DNA of 64,000 nucleotides from Torreya grandis (taxonomy: Eukaryota > Streptophyta > Pinopsida > Cupressales > Taxaceae): NCBI GenBank assembly GCA_037957365.1, contig JARHVA010001472.1:1054001-1118000 (forward strand). The letters run 5' to 3'. Below are positions 1-11,850 of this stretch, in pieces. The position numbers and the translations under genes were made by a program. Position 1 is the stretch's first letter. The number at the start of each line of letters is the position of its first letter. The notes under the pieces were generated by a model. That model searched no databases. It was not told the DNA's origin and saw nothing but the letters and a program-made list of their open reading frames with translations.

Positions 1-540
1 TAAGATTCATAGGGAAGTAGAAAGGTACAAGGAGAACTCACCAACTTTCTAATCATGACCAATTCTAGTTTTATCATATGAGGGAGAAACTAGCTAGATA
101 GAAGAGATTGAAGAACCACATTTAAATCAACCTAGTTCCCCAGCCACAGTGCACACTCATGCTTGTAATCTAGTTAATTTAATCATACATATTTGGGATA
201 TATATATAGTGTAGAGTTAGAAATTGATCCTATAATATAAATTATAGGTGAGCCAATTTTAACTCATAGTGAATTGACACTTTATTTTCATTTTCAAGGA
301 AATTTCATGGCCCAAGTTGGTATGACTGGCTGACCAAACATTCATATTGGGTAGAATACTGGCCCCAGTATTATAAATCAACCTGATACTATGCCTAACA
401 TCTTGGGTGCTACTATTGAAGGCATGGGAGGAGGACTAGGAGGCATAATAGGAGGAAGTGGTGGATTCCCACCTCTAGCAATATGATATGGGGGTTCTCA
501 ATAACCATCATGATAAGTACCTCAACTACCAACGATGTAT

Positions 541-1310
541 TATGAAATGATGTTTCATTTACCTGAATATCAAGGTATGGATAATGCTATAGAACATGTT
601 CATAAGTGTGAACTCATTTAGAGGGCACATAGTATAAATTATTTTAAGCTAAAGGCCACACAATTTGAAATTACACTTCTGGAAAGAGTACACAAGTGGT
701 ATAGGAAGTTTGACCCTCAACAAGCGGTAATTGACTATGATCAGCACAAGATGGCATTTCTTCAAGAATTTGATATTCCCAAATTTGAGCAACAAAGTAT
801 TGCTACACTACAAGCTATAAAATAAGATCTCATTGAAAGTGCATGAGAGTATGATGCATGATTCAAAACACTCTTGTCTAAGCTTTCATTCAATATTAAT
901 GTTGCTCAGCATGCCCAATGGTTAATGAGAGGTTCATTGCTTCCCTTTAGATGAATGCTCTCTCAAAGGACCTTTACTAGCCTATATGAGGCCCTAGAAG
1001 CTACCCTCCATGATAAAGCTATTAGAATCATTGATACTAGGATTAATCCTTTTATATAATCTCAAATAGCTTCCATGGCATCATAACTAGAGAAGCTGAC
1101 TGTAAACAATGTGTATGGCACTCGTAATGGTCTTTGGTGTACCGATTGTGAGTCTAAAGGTCATAATAGAAGTAACTACCCTTGTAAGAATATCCATGTT
1201 GTACTAAAGTAGTCATGTGAAATTTGACATGAAGAGCATGATGTACACTCTTGTCCTCTCTTACATTGGGCTACACATTCTAAAGTGTCTGAATACTACA
1301 AGATGTGCAA
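541..1310 (+). pseudogene. Gag capsid/nucleocapsid remnant
   Basis: Retrotransposon Gag would package element RNA in cytoplasmic particles. The capsid part starts near MMFHLPEYQGMDNAIEHVHK, resembling the usual gypsy opening in which a target or goal phrase is followed by a helix containing H..KCE. Two knuckles follow. At 1138-1185 the order is C-x2-C-x4-H-x6-C. At about 1213-1257 a second knuckle has one cysteine codon turned into TGA. Several in-frame TAG, TAA and TGA codons make it non-coding today. No start codon can be assigned. Confidence 0.55.
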
Positions 1311-1892
1311 TGCCTAACCCATGACATAAATGATTGTTGATTGATTAGTGATATACATGAGGTATGTGCATGTGGTACACATCAAATATCTATCTCAAAT
1401 AATTAAGATAATAGTGGATATCATGGACTAGGTTAAGGATGAAGATGAGGAGGTGGCCATTTTCCACTATAAACATGTTATAAGTGTGGATCTTTATATC
1501 ACTATCAATGAGATTGTCTAGTCTATCCAACACGTGCTTTTAAAAAAAAGGAGCATCGAATGGAGGAATGCCCTAATTTATACACAACTATCACTAAAGA
1601 AATAAATGAAAAAGATGATAATATGATTCACATTGATAAACCCCATGGTGAACATGTTCTATCATTCCAAATGCCCAACATGTTAATATCACTACACATA
1701 GTAGAGGATAGTCTTAGTCTAAATTTATTCCACCTATTGAGAAGATAAAACATGAAGATCCTCGTGTAATGAAGTATCTTAATGACCAACAATAGAAAGA
1801 CATGATCTAGGATACTATGACATTGTTATGGGAATTATAGGGGGAAATTCATTTTCTTAAGGATCGGGAATCCACCCAACATGTTGATCTGC

Positions 1893-2195
1893 AAAAGGCC
1901 ATGGAACCTCAAAGCATGACATGGGATGACTTTCAATAAATTTTCAAGCATATGTTAGATGAAGACATTGTTCCCCAATTGATTAATTAGCTTAAAAATT
2001 AGGTGCCAATAACAACTGATGATTGACCTCAATTACTTAGACTCAAAAGGCCATGGAACCTCAAATCATGACATTGGATGACTTTCAATAACTTTTCAAG
2101 CATATGTTAGATGAAGACTTGTTCCCCAATTGATTAATTAGCTTAAAAATTAGGTGCCAATAGCAACTGATGATTGACCTAAATTACTTAGACTA
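1893..2195 (+). repeat. Direct tandem duplication, 152-bp unit, two copies
   Basis: Copy 1 spans 1893-2044 and copy 2 spans 2045 to about 2195. Both begin AAAAGGCCATGGAACCTCAA and end in ATTACTTAGAC. They differ at only a handful of positions by eye, including a one-base deletion in copy 2 near 2125. The duplication lies between the knuckle and protease parts of the gypsy remnant and changes the frame relation between them. It is much better conserved than the surrounding decayed ORF suggests, so it is probably a late event. Confidence 0.9.
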
Positions 2196-2289
2196 ACTAA
2201 ATATCATTAATTTAATCATGCTTAATGACAAGATACCCTTATTCCCCCTATCCATCAAGAGGACAAAGAAATATTGGTGAATGCTACCA

Positions 2290-2594
2290 TCGATTATTAG
2301 ATGATCTAAGATATTTTGGTTGACATTGGCATGGAGATTAATATCCTCACAAAGGATGCATGACATAAAATGGATTTCCAAACATTACATCAATCAACTC
2401 ATGTGTTGTTTATGGCTAATAAATCCCATGCTATACCAATTGGAATTATTGAGACTGCAACTATCAATATCCTTGGGGTACCTTTCAAAGCTGATTTTGA
2501 AGTTCTTGAGTTGTTTGAAGCTAATTATTTCCCAATTCTATTGGGTCAAACTTGGTGCTATGAAAATAAGGTGGACTTAAGTTTCAAAAAATGA
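2290..2594 (+). pseudogene. Retropepsin-like protease remnant
   Basis: In one frame the segment reads VDIGMEINILTKDA, which aligns with the active-site loop of retroviral-type proteases (D-T/S-G-S/A, then hydrophobic), with the second and fourth positions altered. It continues open from 2370 to 2591 into a flap-like region and ends LLGQTWCYENKV, equivalent to the conserved LG-x-x-W near the C-terminal end of gypsy proteases. An in-frame TGA near 2361 and the altered active site show it is dead. The family is aspartic protease of Ty3/gypsy Pol. Confidence 0.6.
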
Positions 2595-3500
2595 TATATC
2601 AATTTTGAAAATGCTGATCAATGAGTTGTTATCCCATTGGATCAAGCACATGGGCCCCCATACAAAGAACATTTTAGCATGGATGAAGATATCAACCATA
2701 TCTACAACATCATAGGCAATGATGGTGAGCATAATGATCCTACTCTTTATGGCATCCTTTGATGGATGAACACTAAAACCCTTTTTGATACTACAAGTAA
2801 TGCTTGTAATTATTAGGCCCATAATGACTGTAACCTCACTAGAAGAGTGTGCAGTACCATTATTAGTTGTGAGAGAATTTTATGCCCATACCATAAATGC
2901 CATAGATTTGTTCACCTTATTACTAGAAAAATCATGTGAGGAATAGTTATGGCTAAACCATTAGAGAGACTTGTTGAAGCTCCTTGGTTTCATAGGTAAA
3001 TGGAAATCCATGACTTTATCTAGTGACTAGAAGCCTTTTATGACTCTGATTTAGATCGTATGCATTCACTAGTTCACCTTTTTGATAGCATGGCTATGAG
3101 GTGAACCCATAATGAGTGACTTATTTATTGGGATCAAATGCACTCTACTTTACATCACTAGTTTCATCATAACAATCACATCTAGGGTATAATCATCTAT
3201 AGTAAAATCTGAGCACCGGAACCACACATAGAAGCTTTTGAAACCATGTGGAAGGATGAAGAATCCTTATTTCTAGAATACCTATGGGTATATGATTTTT
3301 ATGGCACCTTACATACTTGGGAAAGAGCATGGTATGTTCATGAATAATGATATTTGGGTGTCTCTATAGACTGTGACACTCAAACTATTCATGATACTGG
3401 TTCTGATGCAAACCATCCATACTTAGAACCTCTTCAAGATATCTAGTGCAATATCATCACAGAGGAAGAACCAAGAATATATACAATGGGTAACTATTAG
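2595..3500. other. No recognisable gene; probable continuation of the gypsy remnant
   Basis: Both strands carry stops throughout. No RT (YxDD), RNase H or integrase motif could be made out, although this is where a gypsy RT would begin. Confidence 0.4.
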
Positions 3501-3507
3501 TTTTATA

Positions 3508-3710
3508 CAAAGGATCATGATGCAAAACCAACATGATGCAAGAGGAACATGGCACATGAAGACCATGGCACAAAACTAACATGACACAAGAAGACCATGG
3601 CACATAACCATCATGGCATGAGAAGAGCATGGTGTAGGAAGACCATGGCATGAAACTAGCATGGTGTAAGAATACCATGGAATGGAACCAACATGGTACA
3701 AAAGGACAAT
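3508..3710 (+). repeat. Degenerate minisatellite with CATGGCA/CATGATGC core
   Basis: The core ACCATGGCAC(A)AAACTAACATG recurs with small changes at least six times in about 200 bp. The larger period is near 35 bp, made of two half-units of roughly 17 bp (AAGACCATGGCAC and AACTAACATGACAC). The minus strand gives a tyrosine/cysteine-poor, serine-histidine-rich open frame that is simply a by-product of the repeat. Confidence 0.8.
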
Positions 3711-4276
3711 AATGAAAAATATAACAACATGAGAAGACCTAGTCAAAGATGAAATATAACTATGAATATCCCAAGAACATAGGACTCGATGCAACAATGA
3801 AAGACTTGGGGAGCACAAGGGAAGTGGGAAACAGTTGAGGAGTGATTCTTAAGGATAAAATAGACTTTAATCATCACATGAGTTTTGCACTGACCTAAAC
3901 AAAGGATGACATTTGGCAACAAGGATATAACATTGAATTAGAATATAGGGGGAATGAAGGCCTGGGTCTTAAGGGGAAAACAAGTAAATGAATGCCATGA
4001 CTCTTAGTATACTAGAGATCATTGGCCAGTCACCTAATTATCATTAATAATGTAACTACTCAGTCAGGAAAAAATAAGTAAAAATACCCATATGTAGAGA
4101 TGTGTAAGGTGACTAAACATTGGTATTATGTAATGAATCCTTATGGTAACAATAGAGTTACAAAAATTATGATTAATCCTTGTGTTATATTTTAGTTGAT
4201 TGATATTTAAAACATTGACAATGGGTTTTCATTAATTAATATGTGGATTATAATTGACTATGACATAATTGACTAT

Positions 4277-4278
<2 letters not shown>
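3711..4278. other. No feature seen between minisatellite and (CA)n
   Basis: AT-rich sequence without a coherent frame on either strand. No LTR end or motif could be assigned. Confidence 0.5.

Positions 4279-4372
<94 letters not shown>
4279..4372. repeat. (CA)n microsatellite, 47 perfect units
   Basis: Uninterrupted CA dinucleotides over 94 bp. The His-Thr and Cys-Val open frames across it are artefacts of the repeat. The tract is flanked by ordinary AT-rich DNA. Confidence 0.99.
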
Positions 4373-4374
<2 letters not shown>

Positions 4375-5640
4375 GCATTGTATGAACTTGTGTAATCAAC
4401 ACTTTAAACCTCATGATAGTTATCTTTGTGTTCTTATTTGTTTACATTGATGAGACAAGGTCCACAATTGTGTATTTAATTTTATATGTAATAATTAATT
4501 AGATATATGAAAAAACTAAAGTATTTGACAAGTGTGTTACTGTGCAACATAATCCATGGGAACTAGTTTCTTGTTGCATGCTTTGGGTGAGTGCGCAAGA
4601 ACTTAGTCTTGCATGAAAAGCTAGTGCATAAGATTTTTGGGACTAGACACTTTAGTGCCTTAAGGAAAACATGATAAAAAATTACCCAAAAAAGTGGTAG
4701 ATGGATGATATCTTCAGTGATTATTAGTGTAAAAAACCCTAATTTATTTTGCATATAAAACCAAACCTCTTTCATTGGCACACCATTTTGTTAGACTTCC
4801 CTATAATCCTATGTAGATTAAACTATGTGTAACAAATAACAATAATCCCTATAAGTTAAAGACTTAAGCACTCACCTAAGTCATAATGAGAGATCAATAA
4901 GAACCCCATTGGGAAGGAGATATAAATATCATCACTATTGAATAAAAATTCATTCAAACCCTAACACTACTATAATGAAAGAAAATTATAACTAATCAAA
5001 ACACATAACACATAGATCAACTATCATTTCCATTTTCATTTAAAACATCATATAATTTACATATGAATACAAAAAAACTCCATGAATGTACACAAGTATA
5101 AATTCATATTACAAAAAAATACATAAGTCTCACAAGACTCAATCTGCTCATCAAACCTAATGCTTATTCTCAAAATGATCTTTGAATTTCTCTACTTGAA
5201 AAACATGTAACAAATCCCATATGTACAAATGAAAGGTTGCGGGGTTTATTTATAGGTTTCTTGGACCTCTTTTCCCTCTTTTATCTATAGTGTATCAACA
5301 CACCTGCCCATGTTTGGTAACTATTGACAACTAGGATCCGTCTATCATGCTTATGGATCCTTCTAGAAGATTCCACATCTTTATCATCATATTATTTTTC
5401 ATCGAATCATTCCATGATAATCCATTTCATCATGTATCTTCTTATTTAAACACCTATTTTTCTGTTCACTTTATATTCAATGGAATTTCATGCACATGTA
5501 TCCCTTGAGTCTATTCTTCACATTATATAATATAATGTATGATTATGCACGTCGTACCCACACATGAACTTATGTAGTCAATTATTAGCAAGTAGTCTTA
5601 TGCACATAATATAGGGTTAAAATTCCCCCATACTACTTGT
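4373..5640. other. No gene; possible old LTR sequence
   Basis: No coherent reading frame. A TATA-like GATATAAATATC on plus near 4919 and a TATA-like CCTATAAATAAACCCC on minus near 5240 would fit degraded LTR promoters, but I could not find paired ends or a primer-binding site. Confidence 0.3.
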
Positions 5641-8600
5641 TTCTCTAGCCTTGACATCTTGTTCTTTATTATTTACTTCACATGTTTTCAAAGCTTCATA
5701 CATGTTATCCCAAACCATCTTCTCAAATTTACTCCATTTTTCCATTGCTTTGTTGGTTGAATCTTTCATAGCTTGCACAATTTTTTTCATTTATTAGATT
5801 TTGTCTATGTCCTCATTATTTTCTACATTTTTATTATCATACTTTTAAATCTTCTCTTTCAAATTTTCATATGCCTCACACATGCTAACATCTGCATCTA
5901 TTGCTTATGTTGAAAATATCACAAACATCAAATCTAAGCTTGCACGTTTTTGATTTACTACTGACTTCAAAATAATTAACTCATCCATATTTTTTTGTCT
6001 TTCAAAATTAACTTTCTCCTTTATAACAAGTGTCCCTATCTCTTTACTTTTGGCTTCATCTTCCATTATTATTGCACTAATGTATTCTTATGTATTCCCT
6101 AATTAATTAAATACTTTACTTGTTATCTATGCTTTCTTCTCTGATTCCTCCAAAAACTTTTAAATTACTTAGCTCGATTATCCCATTCACCTTTGGCTTC
6201 TTTAATTCATTTCTTCTAAATTTTTCATTAGGTTGCCTAACAATTAGAATAACTAGTGTCTCTTTTAGTATTCGATGAATGGATGCCCAAAGTTTTTAAA
6301 CATGTTCCAAACCTTCAGTTGTTGTCTCACCCCAAAGTTGTGTTATTTATATTTAAATCATCCCTATCAACTTATTTACCTTTGATTGTGCTTACATGCT
6401 ATCTTCTCTTACATTGGGCTAAAATTTTCCTCTCTTCCATGATATTTTTTTTCAACTTTTTAGTGTCAACTTATCAGCACATGCCAAATTATACCACATT
6501 CATTTAAAATATTATCATACCCAAACATAATTGTCACAATGCTATTTTACATGGATCATAATTTATATCTCCTATACTTTCTACTTGTTCCCTAGACATT
6601 ATCACTCCTTCGACTGGTATTTGGAATATTAGATCTACATTATGATAGTGAAAAATAATTAAAAGCTTCATGTGGTCATATCCCCTACTTCTTTATCACT
6701 CTCTTCTTATATGTTTTGCTTTTCGAACTCAACATTTATCATTAGTTTCTCTAATGGGTCTAGATTTTCTAATTTCAATCCCTCTACATCTCCCTCATTA
6801 GAACTCTTTACTGGTGATTTTAGATCTTCACTCTATGATTTGCTTGTAATCTTTAAAATTTCAGCTTCTTCTTGCTTGGACTCCTCTACAATGTGTAGTA
6901 GTGGTGCACCCACTATTTTCTTCTACATATTTCTCTTTATCTTGCCTTCACTTCCCTTATTAGTTTTCTTCTTCTCTTCCTATCCATCTTCTTTCCCTTT
7001 ATGTGAGGATTTCTCTATTTTCTTTGTGTTTTCTTAATCCCCACTTGCCTTCTTTTCTTCCCCGACTTCCGATTTGGAGATCTCTTATTATTTATCCTTT
7101 TTTAATTCACTTTCATGTGTACCATCATCACTATTATTTTTTCTCTCTCTTTACCAATGTATTCTTCCTCATATTTGTTTTACCTTATGTGAAACTCTCT
7201 AATTTTTGTTTGTATTATTGTGCAACCTCCATCCTTGTAGTTTTACGTATACTAGTTTTAGTATTCATATCAATGAATACTCTTCTACCAATACTTAAAT
7301 CTCCAACTTGGGTTCAGTTTATAACTTGTCATCTTCCAAGTCCTCATCCTCTTGGAAGACTTTCTTCCTAGTAGTTACAAAATTCTTTCTTAACTGGATC
7401 CTTTGTTTGTCTACTTCTTCCACTTTATTTGTTGCAGTGGAATTCCATCTAACGTATCCTATGATTTCTCCAAGTAATGCAATTATAGTTCATATGGAAA
7501 CATCACCCAAGGGATTTCATTTTACCCTTGCTCTTTCACCTTTACCAATGTGTAATACACTATTACACAAAATGTATCATATCCACTATATTCTTCCACC
7601 AACTTCTTAGAGATTTTGCTCTCCCCTCCAAATGCTTGATTTAAATTATTGTTCTAATTCAAAATATTATATATATATATTAAGGATTAATTATATATAA
7701 AAATTGATGCATAAAATACTTCAACACACACAATCTCTTCTCGTACAATATCTCAAATAAAAAATTCTCTTAGATTCATACTTTGTCAAGAAACTTACAC
7801 ACCAACTACATTCCCAACTAGAATGTTCCTCCTCTAAACTGCACTTCCTTCACTACCATGTTTATCTCCTCAAAAATGAATTTCGAAAAATTAAACTACA
7901 CTTGATCCTTAGTTGTAGGTTATGCAACATATATAATGATCTTTTCTGCCAATACCCAACACACTGCCATGGTTAACTTCATGTTGAACAAACATGTAGC
8001 TACTTGGGTAGAAATTTTTTGGATTTAATTCAAATCCATAATATAACCTCCTCTTTAAAATTTAAAATATGTAACAAACTCAACAATTCTATCCAATTCC
8101 CTCCTTTGCATGCACCCATCTTCCCATGAATTATTTATCCTAGTTATTCTAATAATCTACACAAATGAGAGATTCACACTTCTACCAACATAGTATGACC
8201 TTCCTTGATGAGTTATTGATAAAAAAAACTTCATCAACCCATTTTAATTTCCAAAATAGGGTAGTTAATATAGAAATAAAAAACCCATATATTTCAAATT
8301 TTCCATAACATATTTTTCATTGTTAATTCTCCTTGGTTGATTTAACTCTACCTTGTATACTTTCTTGTATTCAACTCTTTTGTGATTTAAATCCTCAATC
8401 ACACACTCTCCATAATTTGTGCTTAGATCTTGTCATTTATGAATTACATCTGCATATTTCATATGTGTTAGCAAAAATGGATCCCTAGGCTTCTTTCCTC
8501 CCTTGTTCTTAGGTGACTTGGTATGGGTTGTCTTCAATTGTTCTACTTCCACCTCTTTATGTTATTCTTCTTCTTTTGATTCATTCATTAACGTAGAAGT

Positions 8601-8710
8601 TTTTGATTTCTCACTCTCCTCCATAGGATCAACTACCATTGGTACAATATTTTTCCTCACAATACTTTATATTCTTTCCCATTTAGAGCACACTCTCGTA
8701 TAACCCTTTC
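5640..8710 (-). pseudogene. Broken minus-strand coding region, unknown protein
   Basis: The minus strand, read from 8710 down to 5640, has the texture of a decayed coding region: long in-frame stretches separated by single stops, and amino-acid composition unlike random AT-rich DNA. The upstream half (about 8700-7750) includes a globular stretch with phrases such as KISTQVATCLFNMKLTMAV and KDQV-FNFSKFIFEEINMVV. The middle (about 7600-6700) is rich in Lys and Glu, like a disordered linker. The downstream end (about 5850-5650) reads KIVQAMKDSTNKAMEKWSKF, probably helical. I do not recognise the family. A Gag-like or accessory protein of a retroelement is plausible because everything around it is retroelement DNA. 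Plus-strand open frames at 6672-7610 are shadows of this Lys/Glu-rich region. Confidence 0.4.
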
Positions 8711-10329
8711 TCACTAAATTATTATCAATTTATAATTCACCTTTCCTCTATTGTGTTGAGATTCTCTTCACATGATGCCCTAGTTATTTGCAACTGTGTT
8801 TTCACTCTTTCCTAGTTTTTTTCCACTCCAATCACACAAATATATTAGTTTTAAAATGATAATTTATAGATTATTATCCTTTCTTTATAGCCTTAGATAC
8901 ATTTAATTTTTCACTACCTTCAATAAATTTACTTAATTATCCTCCATTTTGATTCCAATGGTCATAAAATATTAGAAACATAACCATTTCATGTTATTTA
9001 TTCTTTATCATTTTAATCTTATTATATATCTATGTGCACAATTCATGCCTATTTTCACCTTATTTCATCATCCCACTTATTTTTATGCAACATATTGTGC
9101 CAACTCACATTTTATGCAAAACTATTCCTGCACAACTTTCAATTTATACCATGTTACTTTTTTAAAGATTTTCCTCTACCAAAAAACCAAAATTTAATCT
9201 TCTCCCACAAAAAAATTGCACATTCTTCATCTTGTTGGTTACCTTGAATCTTTGTCTATTTTTAATTTTCCATGGAGTTAAAACTCTTATTTTTATGAAT
9301 TAAATGCACATAATTATTCCTCCTAGAGCTACTTAGGTATCTGGCATAAGGACCCTTAAAGATCCCTTGCTTGAATGGATTTACAAGATAATATACACTT
9401 ATTACATAAGAAAATAACACTTTAATAAAAACTACAAAAATTAATAAATATTTTTGTGTTATAATTTTATCTAGGTGAGTGACATTCTATAATCTGCCTT
9501 TACATAGTGATGTAAATGGGAATGAGGCGGCCAAGTGAATGTTTGCCTTAATCCCCAAAGGTGTTTCATTAATCTCACTATCTAATGGAAACAAAACTCA
9601 AAAGGGAAAAAAAATTCTCTTTATTGATGTTCAGATGTGTTATAGAGATAACACACACACCTTACACTTTACCTTCCCATAGACTTATGAGGAAGATTCC
9701 CTAAGTCCAATGATTGGGTTACAATGAACATACATCACTCATTAGGATTTTAGATCTACTCTCTCTCTGAGTTTCTCTCAGCTTTATTCTACTATTAGGT
9801 TCGAATATTCTCTCCAATTTTTTGTGAATTCCATTTTTTCCACCTTGGGTGACTGAGATGAATCTCCAATGCTCTTCCAAAACTAAATTTGAATCTTGGT
9901 GGCTGGACACTAACATATTAACACACCCTTTGAGATTTATCTATCTTGGAAAATGGTTCACATGTGACATTTTATTGATGTGGGCAATTACTTTGTGGAT
10001 CTTTAAATTATAGGTGAAAATGCTAGTTTATGTAGATTGATGGTTACACAATAGCTGCTCCAGTTTTTTAACTACCTATACAAAGCTAATGTTTTAAAAC
10101 TACTACCTACATAAAGTTGTAATTTTATTATTCTACTTCCTACATTTCCTTTCCCAGCGAGACTTTTGATGATTTTATTTAGTTTGACATTTATATTCCT
10201 TCACATTAAAACATTATATCGAGAGATGATAGGTCACACAAAATAAAATAAATGTGCACAAGAACCCAAACTCATGTTTTTGGATGATGCAAGATAGTTT
10301 GTGAACCTAGATGATTATGCATTAGACAC
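8711..10329. other. No gene seen
   Basis: AT-rich DNA with scattered short frames. The part at 9530-9960 has the look of LTR or UTR sequence, but no pair, PBS or PPT could be identified. The right end adjoins the chromovirus remnant and may contain its 3' LTR on the minus strand. Confidence 0.3.
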
Positions 10330-10505
10330 TAGGGTAAAATATATTTTCCATGAACCCTCAAATGTTTGTAAACTTTGGATGCACACTCATCCAAGTTGTG
10401 TCTTTAGGTTCTTTGTATTTCCACTTAACTAAATACTCAACATAATCTATTCCTCTTGTCTTTTAGAAAAAAATTATATGCAATATGGCCTCAATATCAT
10501 CCTTT
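10330..10505 (-). pseudogene. Chromodomain remnant
   Basis: The frame contains GIDYVEYLVKWKYKEPKDTT followed by W, the classic second strand and turn of a chromodomain (YLVKWK, then acidic/Pro, then TW). In chromoviruses this module sits at the C-terminus of integrase and steers integration to modified histones. Upstream residues DDIEAILHI match the first strand. A TAA interrupts it before KTRG, and a TGA ends the clear similarity near 10362. Confidence 0.75.
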
Positions 10506-10689
10506 GTTTTCTTTGACAATTATTGTTTATAATATATATTTTAATAATATAGAATTGATCCTTATCCACTTCTCTCTCTTTCAATAATTATTTATAAAAT
10601 ATAACAACATTTTAAGACTACTATCCATCTCTTCCCCCTTTTTTTTTGAATGGGCTCATTTTATGTTGCTTACTTTCCTTCACAAGCAT

Positions 10690-11245
10690 GTAGGTGTTTT
10701 CTCTACAATCATGCACAAATCATATATCATACTACCATGGCCTTCCCAATAACATATGACATACATCCACATGCATAATATCACACAAAAAATCACATAT
10801 ATAAGAATCAATATGAAATTTGACCATACACTGCTCATTTACCAATACTTGATTACATCTAAGTAACCAAGAAAATTGCATGAATTAGGATGCAATAATA
10901 TTTTCATCCCAAGATTTTTAACATTTCCTTTGAAACCAAATTATCTGTGCTACCACTATCAATAATAAATTTGTAACACTTACCTTCCACTTTTCAAACA
11001 TCTATAAATAATCTCTTTCTTTGCATCGGTTCACCTTCTTCCTTGGATGGTTTCAAAAAAACTCTCTTTATCATAAGAGCTTCACCACATTTCATTTATT
11101 CTATGTGTGTTAGAGATCTAATATTATCTTCATCTACACAAGCAATATGACTACTTGCTTCATTTCTCTTAATTCTGTTCTGAAATGCTTTGGGTATTCA
11201 AATGCTAGAGATGCCCAACCTCCCCACATTCATAACACTTATCCA
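10690..11245 (-). pseudogene. Zinc knuckle plus retropepsin of a chromovirus
   Basis: At 11208-11244 the minus strand encodes KCYECGEVGHL, a C-x2-C-x4-H knuckle whose last Cys is lost after a stop. From about 10985 to 10906 it encodes FIIDSGSTDNLVSKEM, a textbook protease active-site loop with D-S-G intact, followed by LKILG. Near 10775-10728, CHMLLGRPW corresponds to the conserved C-terminal LGRPW. Frameshifts and stops separate the pieces. The role in the parent element would be RNA packaging and polyprotein cleavage. Confidence 0.75.
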
Positions 11246-11850
11246 TTATTCTTCTACCTCTTCCTCTTTATAAGTATATCTATAATTATTATCAAATGTT
11301 GAGATAGATAAGGTGCAATTCGAGAGGGTATTATATGTTCTTGATTGTGAGATTTTTATAATGGGTCTAGGATATTTGAAACAACCTTTATATTTTACCC
11401 ACAATACCTCAATACTCGTATAACATTAATGTAAATAGACACATATATACAAAGGTAGAATGTTTATAAAATATATTAAATCATAAATGTGATTATGGCC
11501 AATGTGGTCCTCCACATATGAAGATTACAATGATAATGCAAAATGAACATTTTTTAACCCATAACCATCAACTTTCGGAGGTTTAGAGTTTGGAAGACAT
11601 ATTTATATTTTAGGGATTCTTCTCAAATTAGGCAAAACCCTGATTTCAAGATAAACACTAAAAAAATATTATTATTTAATAATAAATTATAAATAGGTTA
11701 TTATATTATAAAATATAGATAATGATTATTTATAAATAAATTATAATATAAATAAAATATAGATAATTATGTGTACATTATCCATAATGAATATAATTAC
11801 AAGTGCATCTTAGAAAATATAATAGTGTATACCCTAATATAACACTAACA
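11246..11850 (-). repeat. Possible LTR fragment beginning at 11850 on the minus strand
   Basis: On the minus strand the sequence CTTAACGTAAGATGTTAGTG ending near 11843 resembles the PPT-LTR junction seen on plus at 12690-12711 (TTAAGGCAGGATGTTAGTG). Both continue with an AT-rich stretch containing ACACTATT-TAT. If real, this is a copy of the same LTR family in inverted orientation. The AT-rich content makes the match past 60 bp uncertain. Confidence 0.35.

Larger units (their letters stand above)
1..3330 (+). mobile_element. Decayed Ty3/gypsy-type gag-protease remnant
   Basis: Translating the plus strand gives a broken but coherent order: a glycine-rich leader (about 420-480), a capsid-like region (541-1060), zinc-knuckle cysteines and histidines (about 1138-1257), a lower-complexity stretch, then a retropepsin-like region (about 2290-2594). 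Many stop codons interrupt it. Neither LTR is recognisable, and the left side runs off the window. No RT or integrase motif is visible downstream of the protease before the repeats at 3.5 kb. The gypsy assignment rests on the gag, knuckle, protease order and on protease similarity; the exact clade is unknown. Confidence 0.6.
10330..11245 (-). mobile_element. Internally deleted chromovirus (Ty3/gypsy) remnant
   Basis: Read on the minus strand, three hallmark pieces follow in the correct order but far too close together: a CCHC zinc knuckle at 11208-11244, a retropepsin at about 10690-10985, and a chromodomain at 10362-10505. In an intact chromovirus, RT, RNase H and integrase (more than 2 kb) separate protease from chromodomain. 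Here the gap is under 200 bp. Stops are frequent, so the copy is old. Whether the deletion happened in this copy or in a replicating non-autonomous parent cannot be told from one copy. Confidence 0.7.

Noticed and set aside
4232..4450. Open frames of His-Thr and Cys-Val repeats on both strands
   Set aside because: They are created by the (CA)n microsatellite; no coding evidence outside the repeat.
6672..7610. Plus-strand open frames of 100-122 codons, Ser/Phe/Leu-rich
   Set aside because: They are antisense shadows of the Lys/Glu-rich minus-strand region; the composition is what complementing AAG/GAA codons gives.
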